The notes under the pieces: generated by a model | Databases searched by the model: none | Seen by the model: only the letters and a program-made list of their open reading frames with translations | Told to the model about the DNA's origin: nothing | Translations under genes and position numbers: made by a program | Source of the DNA: Planctomycetota bacterium | Lineage (GTDB): Bacteria; Planctomycetota; UBA1135; GCA-002686595 | Direction: 5' to 3' | DNA: 64,000 nucleotides | NCBI GenBank assembly: GCA_022446815.1 | Contig: JAKVCD010000039.1 | Location: forward strand, 1 to 64,000 | Part shown: piece after piece, positions 9,402-17,475 of the stretch | Numbering within the stretch: the first letter of the stretch is position 1 | Layout of the letters: the number at the start of each line of letters is the position of its first letter

Positions 9402-10598
9402 TCAGCCCTCCGTCGTCGCCTCTTCCTCGGCGGCGTCGGTAGGTGCCTCTTCGTCGTCCATCGATTCGGAGGGCTCCGAACCGTCTTCTTCTGCAGGCTC
9501 TTCAGCCGGCGCTTCCTCAGCGGGGGCAGCCTCTGCCTCTGCCGCAGCGGGCTCCTCGGTAGAGTCAGGCGCGGGCGCCTCAGCAGCCGTAGCGAGCGCG
9601 TCAACGGGCTCCGCGCCCTCTTCGCTAGCCTCGCCCTCTTCGCCGCCGTCAAACTCGGAGCGTGTCTTGATCTCAATGTCCCACCCGCAGAGCTTGCTCG
9701 CGAGGCGGACGTTCTGACCGCGCTTACCGATCGCGAGGGACTGCTGGTCCTCGTCCACGATCACGATCGCGCGGTGGTTCTCGATGTCAGGGAAGATGTT
9801 GTCGAGGTGGATCACGGCGGGCTTCAGGCCGTTCATGATCAGCTGCTCGAGCGAATCACTCCAGCGGATGATGTCGATGCGCTCGCCGCGAAGCTCGTCG
9901 ATGACAGCCTTGATGCGCGAGCCGCGGACGCCGACGCAGGCGCCGATGCAGTCGATCTTCGGATCGGAGGAGACGACCGCCATCTTGGTGCGGTAGCCGG
10001 GCTCCCGGACGACACGGCGGACCTCGATGATGCCGTCGGAGACCTCAGGGACCTCGAGCTGGAAGAGGCTTCGCACGAGGTCAGGGTGGGTGCGGCTGAC
10101 GAAGATCTTGACGCGGCTGCCGTCCTTACGGACCTCGACGATGAGGCATCGGATTCGGTCTCCAGGAGCGAAATTCTCGCCGCGGACCCGGTCATCCCTG
10201 CTCAGGTAGGCCTCGACCTTGCCGAGGTTGACGACGAGGGACTCGCCCTCAAAGCGTTGGACTTGCCCGTTCACGAGCTGACCGACGCGGGCCTCGTACT
10301 CTTCGTAGAGCACGTCCCGCTCAGCCTCCCGCACGCGCTGTAGGAATCCTTGCTTGACTGCCTGGGCGACGATCCTGCCAAGCTGGTCGAGGTCGAGCTC
10401 ATAGACCTCCTCCTCGTCCTCCATATGAACGGCGCCTGACTGGCGGTCGATGGTCACGACTAGGTCATCATCTACCCCGAGACGTTTACGTACACCTTGC
10501 GAAAGGGCGTCTTCCAACCCTCGGAAGATGACTTCCTTGGGGATGTCCCGGTCGCGGTGGATCACGTCCACGTATCGGATGAGGTCTTCGCCGTTCAT
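9402..10598 (-). CDS. nusA: Transcription termination/antitermination factor NusA
   Basis: A 398-residue RNA polymerase-associated factor. The N-terminal domain begins MNGEDLIRYVDVIHRDR. The S1 domain (GQVQRFEGESLVVNLGKVEAYL), KH1 with GVRGSR, and KH2 with AIGKRGQNVRLASKL follow. After KH2 comes a ~95-residue tail made almost only of Glu, Ala, Pro, Asp and Ser, instead of the helical AR repeats found in gamma-proteobacterial NusA. The ATG at 10598 is chosen because family homology begins there; the frame stays open to 10676. rimP, which often precedes nusA, is not present: the upstream gene is divergent. Confidence 0.95.
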   Translation of the reverse strand: MNGEDLIRYVDVIHRDRDIPKEVIFRGLEDALSQGVRKRLGVDDDLVVTIDRQSGAVHMEDEEEVYELDLDQLGRIVAQAVKQGFLQRVREAERDVLYEEYEARVGQLVNGQVQRFEGESLVVNLGKVEAYLSRDDRVRGENFAPGDRIRCLIVEVRKDGSRVKIFVSRTHPDLVRSLFQLEVPEVSDGIIEVRRVVREPGYRTKMAVVSSDPKIDCIGACVGVRGSRIKAVIDELRGERIDIIRWSDSLEQLIMNGLKPAVIHLDNIFPDIENHRAIVIVDEDQQSLAIGKRGQNVRLASKLCGWDIEIKTRSEFDGGEEGEASEEGAEPVDALATAAEAPAPDSTEEPAAAEAEAAPAEEAPAEEPAEEDGSEPSESMDDEEAPTDAAEEEATTEG

Positions 10599-10856
10599 GG
10601 CTTGGCTGCTTGGATAGGGGCTTCGGAGGGGGCGAGCGGCCAGGCGCGCATCTGTACAAATTGACCAGATGCACAAAGGGAGAGGCCGAAGCCGGCTCGC
10701 GCCTGCTTCACCTCTCCATTTCTGACCACGCTGAGCGTGAGTTTTCGATGGATTCAGGGAGGCCCAACAGTTTGAGATATTGAGTAGGGTGAGTCAACCG
10801 ATAGGGGCCCCGCCGCACCTGCGCTCTGAGGGCCCCTTGCGGTCCATTCAGCATCT
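10599..10856. promoter_or_regulatory. Divergent intergenic region between nusA and the AAA+ activator gene
   Basis: These 258 bases must hold the promoters of the nusA operon (minus) and the AAA+/HEAT gene pair (plus). A small inverted repeat CACGC-TGA-GCGTG lies at 10727-10739 and is followed by AGTTTT. It could be an operator or a short hairpin. I could not identify convincing -35/-10 boxes or a sigma-54 -24/-12 element by eye. Confidence 0.35.
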
Positions 10857-11819
10857 ATGCCTCAAGATAAGCATTCCTACCTCGAGGGCACCTCAGAGGC
10901 GTCTCGGGAGCTCATGGAGCAGGTCGAGAGGCTCGCTGGGTCTGACGCGACGGTGCTATTGCTCGGAGAACCGGGGAGCGGAAAGAACGCCTTGGCTCGC
11001 GAGCTGCATATGCGCTCGCCCAGATCAGAGCAGCCGATAGTGGAGGTCTCCCTCGCCGCGCTCTCTCCGACCTTGGTAGAGAGCGAGCTCTTTGGGCACC
11101 ACGCAGGCGCCTTCACGGGTGCTGAGCGTGATCGCAGCGGACGTTTCCAGGCGGCAGGGAGAGGGATCCTGGTCCTAGACGGCGTCGAGGTCTTAGACGA
11201 GCTGGTTCAGGTCAAGCTCCTCCGTGCGCTGCAGGAGCGGGTCGTTGAGCCCCTCGGCGCAGAGGAGGGGGTCGAGGTCGAGGCCCGGGTTTTCGCCACA
11301 GCCAGCCCCACGCTCAAGGCCCGGGTGGATGCTGGGCAGTACCGCAAGGACCTCTGGTATCGCCTCGCTGTAGTGGTCCTTGAGGTCCCGCCGCTGCGGG
11401 CGAGGCTGGAGGACATCAACGCGCTCGCGGCGCACCTCTCGCGGAGGGTCGCAGGGCGCCTAGGTGTTCCAGAGCGAGGGCTGAGCGCGGGGGCGCTCGA
11501 ACGGATGTTGGCACACACTTGGCCCGGGAATGTGCGTGAGCTAGAGAATGCCTTGGAGCGTGTGCACGCGCTCGCGGGATCGGGGGCTGGGAATGTCCAG
11601 GCTGAAGAGTTCGACTTCCTCCGCGAGGAGCAGCTCGGGGGCGCACAGGACCTCGCCAGAGCGGCCTTGGCGCGCGGGCTCTCCTTGGATGAGTGGACCC
11701 AGGAGATGATCCAGGCGGCGCTTCTGGAGCAACGCGGGAACAAGAGCGCAGCGGCTCGCAGGCTGGGGATCACCCGACGGGCGCTGGACTATCGCTTGGC
11801 GCGTGGAGAGGAGGAGTGA
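10857..11819 (+). CDS. Sigma-54-activator-type AAA+ regulator with Fis HTH, no receiver domain
   Basis: A 320-residue protein consisting only of an NtrC-type AAA+ domain and a C-terminal Fis-like helix-turn-helix. Visible motifs are Walker A GEPGSGK (37-43), the sigma-54-contacting loop GAFTGA (84-89), arginine-finger segment YRKDLWYRL, WPGNVRELEN, and the HTH GNKSAAARRLGITRRALDYRL. The Walker B region reads GILVLDGVEVL, so the catalytic Glu after Asp108 is replaced by Gly109. Family enzymes hydrolyse ATP to remodel sigma-54 polymerase, and this substitution may weaken or abolish that. There is no N-terminal sensory domain, so control may come from the next gene, whose ATG overlaps this stop by one base (TGATG). 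Confidence 0.85.
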   Translation: MPQDKHSYLEGTSEASRELMEQVERLAGSDATVLLLGEPGSGKNALARELHMRSPRSEQPIVEVSLAALSPTLVESELFGHHAGAFTGAERDRSGRFQAAGRGILVLDGVEVLDELVQVKLLRALQERVVEPLGAEEGVEVEARVFATASPTLKARVDAGQYRKDLWYRLAVVVLEVPPLRARLEDINALAAHLSRRVAGRLGVPERGLSAGALERMLAHTWPGNVRELENALERVHALAGSGAGNVQAEEFDFLREEQLGGAQDLARAALARGLSLDEWTQEMIQAALLEQRGNKSAAARRLGITRRALDYRLARGEEE

Positions 11820-13987
11820 TGTTGCTCCAACTCTTCATGCTGGTGGCGCTCACAGAGGGGCCGCTTGAGGACCTCAACAGCTCCAAAGTTGACGTCCGAG
11901 GTGCAGCGATTGAGGCGCTCTCGAGCGCGCTAGATCACCCGCAGCCTGCAGACGAGATCGCGGCAGCGCTCGCTCGAATCGCGCTGGGCGAGGACGAGCT
12001 AGAGCTGCGGCGGGCGAGCTTGCGAGCCCTCGGGAGGCGCGGTGACGAGGCCTGCCTCGACAGCTTGACGCAGCTGGTGAGCGCCCTCTCAGGGGCTGAG
12101 CAGGGGGTCGCCGCGCGCGCTCTCGCCGAGACGCCGAAGGGACGGGCCCGGGCGTGGGAGCTCTTGGCAAGCGGGCTGCAAGAGGGGGCTGGCGGGGAGC
12201 TCCCGCTCGACGACCTCATGCGAGTCGGCTCCTCGAGCCTCGCAGAGCGCGGGCCGGGAGCTTGGACGAGCGCCGCGCTGAGTCCCTTCGCGCGGCTCCT
12301 CCAGAGCCCAGGTAGCTCGACTAGCCAGGCGACTCTCTTTGCTGTCGACTCACTCCTCGACGTGCTGCTCCAGTCGGGCGGAGACGGCGCGCTCTCTTTC
12401 CTAGAGGCACTGAGCGAGGCCGGATACCGCGCAGACCTCATCGTAGAGCACCGGGCGGAGGTGAGCTTGCTCTTGGGTAAGGCAGAGGTCGCCCTCGCCG
12501 CTGCTCGTCCCCTCAGCCAGGGGGCCTTCCTGAAGGAAGACGTGGCCAGCCAAGCGAGAGGTCAGGGTTACCTCGCCACTGCGTACTTCCTCCAAGGAGA
12601 GTATGAGCGGGCTCGCGCGGCCTTCCTTATCCAGCGCGATCTCGCCGACGCGCTCTCAAGGCGCTCTTGGAGCGGCAGGACAGAGCTCGCGCTCCGCGGT
12701 GTCGCCGCACAGCTAGCCGCGAAAGCGGAGACCAGCGCTGCGCTGTGTTGGCTCGCAGGCGGCGGGCGAGCGGCTGACCTCGAGGTCTTAGGCGCTGTGC
12801 AGCGCGCGCACGCATTGGCGCTGCGCGCGCACCTGTTGAGCGCCCAGTCTGACCAGCTCACCTTCTCCTCTTTGGACTTCCTCTTCGGCGAGCATCCAGC
12901 CCCATGGCGTGTCTTGGAGTCGGCTAGCGCTGCTGCGCGCCTAGACCCACGCGACGCCTTACGCTGGCGACTCGAGCTGTTGGCGGCCTTCGCAACGGTC
13001 GCCCCCCTAGAGCTCCCAGGGGTCACTCCGCTAGGGGTCGAGGGGCAGCAGACCGTGCGAGATGAGGCGCGCCTAGGGCTCATTCGTGAAGTCCTGAGAG
13101 TCCGGACAGAGCGCCTTAGGCAACGATTGGCTCGCAGTGAGCAGCGCTTGCGGCAGGCGCTCATGCGAGGCGGCGCCGACGAGGAGCTTGAGGAAGACAT
13201 TGAGCGTCTCGTGCGAGAGGTCGGAAACGCGCGCTTCCAAGAAGGGCTCGATGGCGAGGACCTGATCTACGCCGCACGGCGCCCATCCTCCGTCGCCCTC
13301 GACCTCGCCGCGACGCTGCGAGAGGAGGGGCGCGGCGCAGAGGCTCAGCGTCTGCTCGAGTCCTTCCTCAAAGAGATGGAGGCTGGCTCTCTCCTTCAGA
13401 CCTATGTCTGGGCGATCCAGTTGGCGGCTCGCGCAGAGTCGAGCATCGGCTCTTGCCTCTGTGATGAGGGCGAGCCTGTGGAGGCAGAGCGCTACTTCCT
13501 CCGGGCCGCTGGGCGCCTAGAGGACCTAGAGGCCCACTTCGAGTCACGGGGACTCTCTCCGGCGGCCTATCGTGACATCACCTCGATGCGCGCTGGTGTG
13601 CTGATCTCGCTCGCTGTCAATGCGAATGTGCGCTTGAAGGACACAGAGCGCGCGCTCGAGTTCTTCGAGCGCGCGTATGAGCTCAGACAGGATGCCTTCG
13701 CGACCGTCCTCCTAGCCTGCTATCGGGCGCGCTCTGGCAAGGAGCGTGAAGCCCGCGCTGCCTTAGCGAGGGTGGTCCCTGAGCCTGGGCTCTACTACAA
13801 CCTGGCTTGTACGCACGCCCTCTTAGGGGACACACAGCGAGCGCTCTCTTTCCTTGAGCTTGAGCTCAGCGTCAATCACACGACCCGAGGGGCGAGGGAG
13901 CGGCAGCGAGCCTGGGCCCGCGACGACCCTGACCTGAGGTCGCTTCGGTCTGAGGCCCGCTTCGAAGAGCTCACTTCGCCCCGCTGA
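11819..13987 (+). CDS. Secreted or membrane-anchored HEAT/TPR-repeat protein of unknown function
   Basis: A 722-residue protein beginning with a short hydrophobic leader (MLLQLFMLVALTEG) that could be a signal peptide. Residues ~15-150 are HEAT-like helical repeats (AAIEALSSAL, RASLRALGRRGDEA). The rest is helical with TPR features, ending in a block resembling TPR_end repeats (LYYNLACTHALLGDTQRALSFLELEL). No catalytic motif is seen. The ATG at 11819 overlaps the stop of the AAA+ activator gene and is preceded by GAGGAG, so the two genes are translationally coupled. The partnership suggests a sensor or scaffold role, but this is inference. Longer in-frame extensions back to 11693 would lie inside the upstream gene and are rejected. 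Confidence 0.75.
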   Translation: MLLQLFMLVALTEGPLEDLNSSKVDVRGAAIEALSSALDHPQPADEIAAALARIALGEDELELRRASLRALGRRGDEACLDSLTQLVSALSGAEQGVAARALAETPKGRARAWELLASGLQEGAGGELPLDDLMRVGSSSLAERGPGAWTSAALSPFARLLQSPGSSTSQATLFAVDSLLDVLLQSGGDGALSFLEALSEAGYRADLIVEHRAEVSLLLGKAEVALAAARPLSQGAFLKEDVASQARGQGYLATAYFLQGEYERARAAFLIQRDLADALSRRSWSGRTELALRGVAAQLAAKAETSAALCWLAGGGRAADLEVLGAVQRAHALALRAHLLSAQSDQLTFSSLDFLFGEHPAPWRVLESASAAARLDPRDALRWRLELLAAFATVAPLELPGVTPLGVEGQQTVRDEARLGLIREVLRVRTERLRQRLARSEQRLRQALMRGGADEELEEDIERLVREVGNARFQEGLDGEDLIYAARRPSSVALDLAATLREEGRGAEAQRLLESFLKEMEAGSLLQTYVWAIQLAARAESSIGSCLCDEGEPVEAERYFLRAAGRLEDLEAHFESRGLSPAAYRDITSMRAGVLISLAVNANVRLKDTERALEFFERAYELRQDAFATVLLACYRARSGKEREARAALARVVPEPGLYYNLACTHALLGDTQRALSFLELELSVNHTTRGARERQRAWARDDPDLRSLRSEARFEELTSPR

Positions 13988-14036
13988 GCGGGCGAGGCGC
14001 GCCCCTTCTGGGGAGCGCTCTGTGGCTCACGGGCCG

Positions 14037-14285
14037 ATGTTCTGGGATGATGTGAGCGGACACCGCGCTCCGCTCCAGCACACCTTGAAGATCGTCCTGA
14101 ATGGAAGCCCCTCAGAGGTCGCCGACGCCATGGTCGTCGCCGAGCTCATCGAAGACCTCGACCTCTCTCCAGAGCAGGTCGCTGTTGAGGTCAACGGCGA
14201 GCTCGTACCGCGCACAGAGCGGGCGGCGCGTCAGCTCTTAGAAGGTGACACGGTGGAGCTCGTCACCCTCGTAGGTGGCGGATGA
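14037..14285 (+). CDS. thiS: Thiamine biosynthesis sulfur carrier protein ThiS
   Basis: A small ubiquitin-like carrier whose C-terminal Gly is thiocarboxylated to give sulfur to the thiazole ring. The core KIVLNG...[12 protein letters not shown]...[13 protein letters not shown] and the terminal Gly-Gly are diagnostic. The start is uncertain: ATG at 14037 gives 82 residues, GTG at 14022 gives 87, and TTG at 14085 gives exactly the usual 66. None has a strong ribosome-binding site. The stop overlaps the thiG ATG (ATGA), so sulfur carrier and synthase are made together. No thiF, thiO or TPP riboswitch lies next to it. Confidence 0.9.
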   Translation: MFWDDVSGHRAPLQHTLKIVLNGSPSEVADAMVVAELIEDLDLSPEQVAVEVNGELVPRTERAARQLLEGDTVELVTLVGGG

Positions 14286-15139
14286 GGAGCGCAGCTCACA
14301 GCGAGACCGACCCCATGACAGACCCGACGCACGACGCCCCGCTCATCCTTGGAGAGCACACACTCTCTTCGAGGCTCCTCGTAGGCACCGGCAAGTACGC
14401 GAGCTTCGAAGAGACCGCGGCAGCGCTCGAACTCTCAGGCACCGACTGCGTGACCGTCGCGGTGCGCAGGGTGAACCTCGACGAGAGCAAGGGCCCGAGC
14501 CTGCTCGAGTACATCGACCGCGATCGCTACGTGATCCTCCCGAATACCGCGGGCTGTTTCGACGTAGAGAGCGCCGTGCGGACCTCTGTGCTCTCGCGCG
14601 ACCTGCTCGGGACCAAGCTCGTGAAGCTCGAGGTCTTGGGTGACAAGACCACGCTCTTGCCGGACCCGGTAGGGACCCTCGAGGCGACCGAGGAGCTCGT
14701 CAAGCAGGGCTTTGACGTGATGGTCTACTGCTCTGATGACCCGCGCATGTGTGTCCGCTTAGCAGAACTGGGCGCGACCGCGGTGATGCCTGCGGGCTCT
14801 CCCATCGGCTCCGGGCAAGGCGTCCTCAACCCGAACGCTATCCGCATCATCTTGGAGCTCGTAGACGCTTGCCCGATCATCGTCGACGCAGGTGTCGGTA
14901 AAGCCTCCGATGTCTGTGCGGCGTTTGAGCTGGGCGTCGAGGGCGTGCTCCTCAACTCAGCCATCGCGCTAGCCCAAGATCCCCTGCGCATGGCGGTCGC
15001 GATGCGTGACGCAGCCTGCGCAGGTAGGCAGACCTTCTTGGCAGGCCCAATCCCCAAGCGCCTCTACGCGAACGCTTCCTCTCCGACAGAGGGCATGATC
15101 GCAGGCACCAGCCTCCCGTCAGAGGCGGGAGCATCCTGA
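14282..15139 (+). CDS. thiG: Thiazole synthase
   Basis: A 285-residue TIM-barrel enzyme that joins deoxyxylulose phosphate, ThiS thiocarboxylate and dehydroglycine into the thiamine thiazole. The Schiff-base lysine is Lys115 in LVKLEVLGD. Other signature blocks are [21 protein letters not shown] and [12 protein letters not shown]. The N-terminal ~20 residues precede the usual start, so a start at the ATG of PMTDPTHD (residue 12) is possible. The ATG at 14282 overlaps the thiS stop. Confidence 0.96.
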   Translation: MRSAAHSETDPMTDPTHDAPLILGEHTLSSRLLVGTGKYASFEETAAALELSGTDCVTVAVRRVNLDESKGPSLLEYIDRDRYVILPNTAGCFDVESAVRTSVLSRDLLGTKLVKLEVLGDKTTLLPDPVGTLEATEELVKQGFDVMVYCSDDPRMCVRLAELGATAVMPAGSPIGSGQGVLNPNAIRIILELVDACPIIVDAGVGKASDVCAAFELGVEGVLLNSAIALAQDPLRMAVAMRDAACAGRQTFLAGPIPKRLYANASSPTEGMIAGTSLPSEAGAS

Positions 15140-15146
15140 GGCCAGC

Positions 15147-16052
15147 TTGGAAGTCACCGAGGGCAGCTTCGGAGACTCACAGGTCGCCTCGGTAGGGGCG
15201 CTCCTGCTCTTCGTGGGGGTCGGGCTCATCCCCCTCGGCCGACTCCTTAGCGAGCGCCTCTTTCCATCTCCACGGGTGCTCTTCGTCCGCTGGGGCTTCA
15301 CTCACGTCATCGGTGTCGCCACTGCGAGCCTCGTGGCCATGGTCTTCGCCTCTCTCCTGATTGGAGCCCCCGGCAGTGACCAAGTCGTACAGGAGGGGGA
15401 CTTGACGATCACTTACAGCACGCCTGAGAGCTTGCGGGTGACGAGCGCGCTCTCGGCGGGTGCGCTCGCGTTCTTGATCTCAGCGCTCGCCATCTTTGCT
15501 GTAGCGAGGCGGACCGAGCCCGCACCGCTGAGCTCGCTCGGGTGGAGCGAGGCCGCTCATTCGCGGGCTGTCATCCTTGGCCTCGGTCTTTACCTGCTCT
15601 TTCTCCCAGCCATCTTCGGGGCAGGGCTGGTCTCCCCTTGGCTGGTCGAGCGCTTGGGCGGGGTCGCGGAAGGGCAAGAGGTCCTCCTCGGGATCGGTGC
15701 ATTGGAAGGGGGGACGCTCGTCTATGCGATGTTCCTCGCGGTGCTGGTCATGCCCTTCTTTGAAGAGCTCTTGTTCCGAGCCTTCTTGCAGCCTCTGCTG
15801 ATTCAGAACTTTCGTGAGACAGGTGGAGTCGTGCTGACCTCAGCTCTCTTCGCGTTCATCCACACGGGCTGGGTGACCTTCCTCCCGATCTTCTGCCTCA
15901 GCTTGTTGTTGGGGGCGCTCTACCTTCGGACTCGCTCGCTGACTGCGGTCGTGCTCATTCACGGCCTCCACAACGGCATCGTCTTGAGTCTCTTCCTCGC
16001 CTCTGAGGAGTGGCGTGAGCTCTCTGGGGCATCCGGCCTCTTGGGAGGCTAA
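15147..16052 (+). CDS. CPBP-family intramembrane metalloprotease
   Basis: A 301-residue polytopic membrane protein with about seven hydrophobic segments. The CPBP (Abi/Rce1-like) motifs are intact: EELLFR (Glu206, Glu207, Arg211), FAFIH (His239) and HGLHN (His272, Asn276). These place the catalytic metal site within the membrane. Family members cleave prenylated proteins or peptides, or act in bacteriocin immunity; the substrate here is unknown. The start is a TTG at 15147 with GAGG five bases upstream. It follows thiG by 7 bases and probably belongs to the same transcript, although no functional link with thiamine is evident. Confidence 0.87.
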   Translation: MEVTEGSFGDSQVASVGALLLFVGVGLIPLGRLLSERLFPSPRVLFVRWGFTHVIGVATASLVAMVFASLLIGAPGSDQVVQEGDLTITYSTPESLRVTSALSAGALAFLISALAIFAVARRTEPAPLSSLGWSEAAHSRAVILGLGLYLLFLPAIFGAGLVSPWLVERLGGVAEGQEVLLGIGALEGGTLVYAMFLAVLVMPFFEELLFRAFLQPLLIQNFRETGGVVLTSALFAFIHTGWVTFLPIFCLSLLLGALYLRTRSLTAVVLIHGLHNGIVLSLFLASEEWRELSGASGLLGG

Positions 16053-16063
16053 TCTGCATCCTG

Positions 16064-16573
16064 ATGACTGAGTTTCCGAAGAGAGGCTTGTTCCGGCGCC
16101 TGCCTGATGGCGCCTTCGCAGCAGAGAACGCGACGATCACTGGAGACGTGACCCTCGGGGCCGACGTGGGCGTCTGGTTCGGGTGCGTCGTGCGTGGTGA
16201 CGACGCGCCGCTCTCTGTGGGTGATCGCACAAACGTGCAAGACCTGACGATGATCCACGCGGACACAGGGGTCCCTAACCGGATCGGCTCTGAGGTCACC
16301 ATCGGTCACCGCGTCGTGCTTCACGGGGTAGAGGTTGAGGATCGCTGCTTGATCGGGATGGGCGCGGTCCTCTTGGGCGGCTCGAAGATCGGGGCGGAGT
16401 CCATCATCGCTGCTGGAGCAGTCGTGAAGGAGAACGCGGTCATCCCGCCTCGCTCTCTCGTCGTCGGGGTCCCTGCGCGGGTCGTGCGCCCGGTCACAGA
16501 CGATGAGGTTGCGATGATCAAGGCCAGCGCTCAGGGTTATGTCGATAAGATTGCGCAGTACCTAGAGGATTGA
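16064..16573 (+). CDS. Gamma-class carbonic anhydrase family protein
   Basis: A 169-residue left-handed beta-helix protein made of hexapeptide repeats (ITGDVTLGADVGVW, GSKIGAESIIAAGAVV). The three zinc ligands of gamma-carbonic anhydrases are present: His65 in MIHADTG, and His82 and His87 in IGHRVVLHG. Relatives (YrdA, PaaY, CaiE types) hydrate CO2 weakly or act on thioesters, so the reaction is not certain. It is co-directional with its neighbours, 11 bases after the protease gene and 3 bases before the LarE-like gene. Confidence 0.9.
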   Translation: MTEFPKRGLFRRLPDGAFAAENATITGDVTLGADVGVWFGCVVRGDDAPLSVGDRTNVQDLTMIHADTGVPNRIGSEVTIGHRVVLHGVEVEDRCLIGMGAVLLGGSKIGAESIIAAGAVVKENAVIPPRSLVVGVPARVVRPVTDDEVAMIKASAQGYVDKIAQYLED

Positions 16574-16576
16574 GGG

Positions 16577-17401
16577 ATGGACACGGCGAAGATCAAAGCG
16601 CTGGCTAGCGCACCCTATGAGCTGAAGCTCGCTCGCTTGGACGCGCAGCTGAAGAGGCTCGAGAGCGTCCTCGTCGCCTTCTCTGCAGGTGTCGACTCCA
16701 CAGTCCTTCTGCACGCAGCGCACCGAGTGTTGGGCGATCGCGCGCGAGGCTTCATCGCTGACTCGCCCTCTCTCCCACGCGCTGAGCTGAAGCAGGCGAG
16801 GGAGCTCGCTGCTGAGATGGGCTGCACGCTCGAGGTGGTCAAGACGAGTGAGCTGGAAGATGACTCATACGCGGTCAATAACTCAATGCGCTGCTACTTC
16901 TGTAAGGAGGCGCTCTTCGGGGCGATGAGTCAGGCGCAGCTGGCGCTAGGCTTCCGCGCGATGGCCTTCGGTGAGGTCCTCGATGATCTGGGAGATGACC
17001 GCCCTGGGGCCCGAGCCGCGTCGGAGGCTGGCGTCTTCGCGCCGCTCAGTGAGGCTGGGCTCACGAAGGAGGACGTTCGCCGTTACGCGAGAGAGCACGG
17101 GCTCGGTGTAGAGGACAAGCCCTCCTCCGCTTGCCTGGCCTCCAGGATCCCTCGCGGGACGAGGGTCACCAAGGCGCGCCTCACACAGGTCGAGGCTGCG
17201 GAGGCGCGGTTGCGGGCGCTCGGTCTGAAGCAGCTTCGCGTGAGGCATCACGGCTCGCGCGCGCGAGTCGAGGTCGGGGCAGGCGAGGAAGAGTTCGTCA
17301 GGCTCCACCGGACCCGCTTGGAGGAGGCTTTGGCCGCCGAGGGCTTCTCCTGGGCAGAGTGGGATACCTACAAGGACCCCGGCGGGATTCCAAGCACCTG
17401 A
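16577..17401 (+). CDS. larE: LarE-type ATP-dependent sacrificial sulfur transferase
   Basis: A 274-residue PP-loop ATPase. The P-loop is SAGVDS (36-41), a tolerated variant of SGGxDS. Conserved cysteines are Cys106 and Cys109 in MRCYFCK and Cys186 in SSACLASRIPRG. LarE adenylates a pyridinium carboxylate and transfers sulfur to it during synthesis of the nickel-pincer cofactor of lactate racemase and its relatives. No larB, larC or larA is adjacent, so either those genes lie elsewhere or this protein serves another sulfur transfer. A GAGG sits just before the ATG. Confidence 0.87.
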   Translation: MDTAKIKALASAPYELKLARLDAQLKRLESVLVAFSAGVDSTVLLHAAHRVLGDRARGFIADSPSLPRAELKQARELAAEMGCTLEVVKTSELEDDSYAVNNSMRCYFCKEALFGAMSQAQLALGFRAMAFGEVLDDLGDDRPGARAASEAGVFAPLSEAGLTKEDVRRYAREHGLGVEDKPSSACLASRIPRGTRVTKARLTQVEAAEARLRALGLKQLRVRHHGSRARVEVGAGEEEFVRLHRTRLEEALAAEGFSWAEWDTYKDPGGIPST

Positions 17402-17475
17402 TATATAAGGGCTTAGCGCCCAGGCAACTTCTGCGCTCCCGGCGCCCCTCGCAGGTTCTGGGGGTAACCTTTCTT

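Noticed and set aside
11693-11818. N-terminal extension of the HEAT/TPR protein into the AAA+ gene
   Set aside because: The ATG at 11819 with GAGGAG and a TGATG overlap is a much better start, and the extension has no leader.
13988-14036. TPP riboswitch upstream of thiS
   Set aside because: Only about 35-50 bases separate the genes, too short for the aptamer, and the conserved CUGAGA core is not seen.
17131-17475. N-terminal extension of the lipoprotein gene across larE
   Set aside because: It is out of frame with conserved larE and would destroy the lipoprotein signal; the GTG at 17476 gives a proper lipobox.
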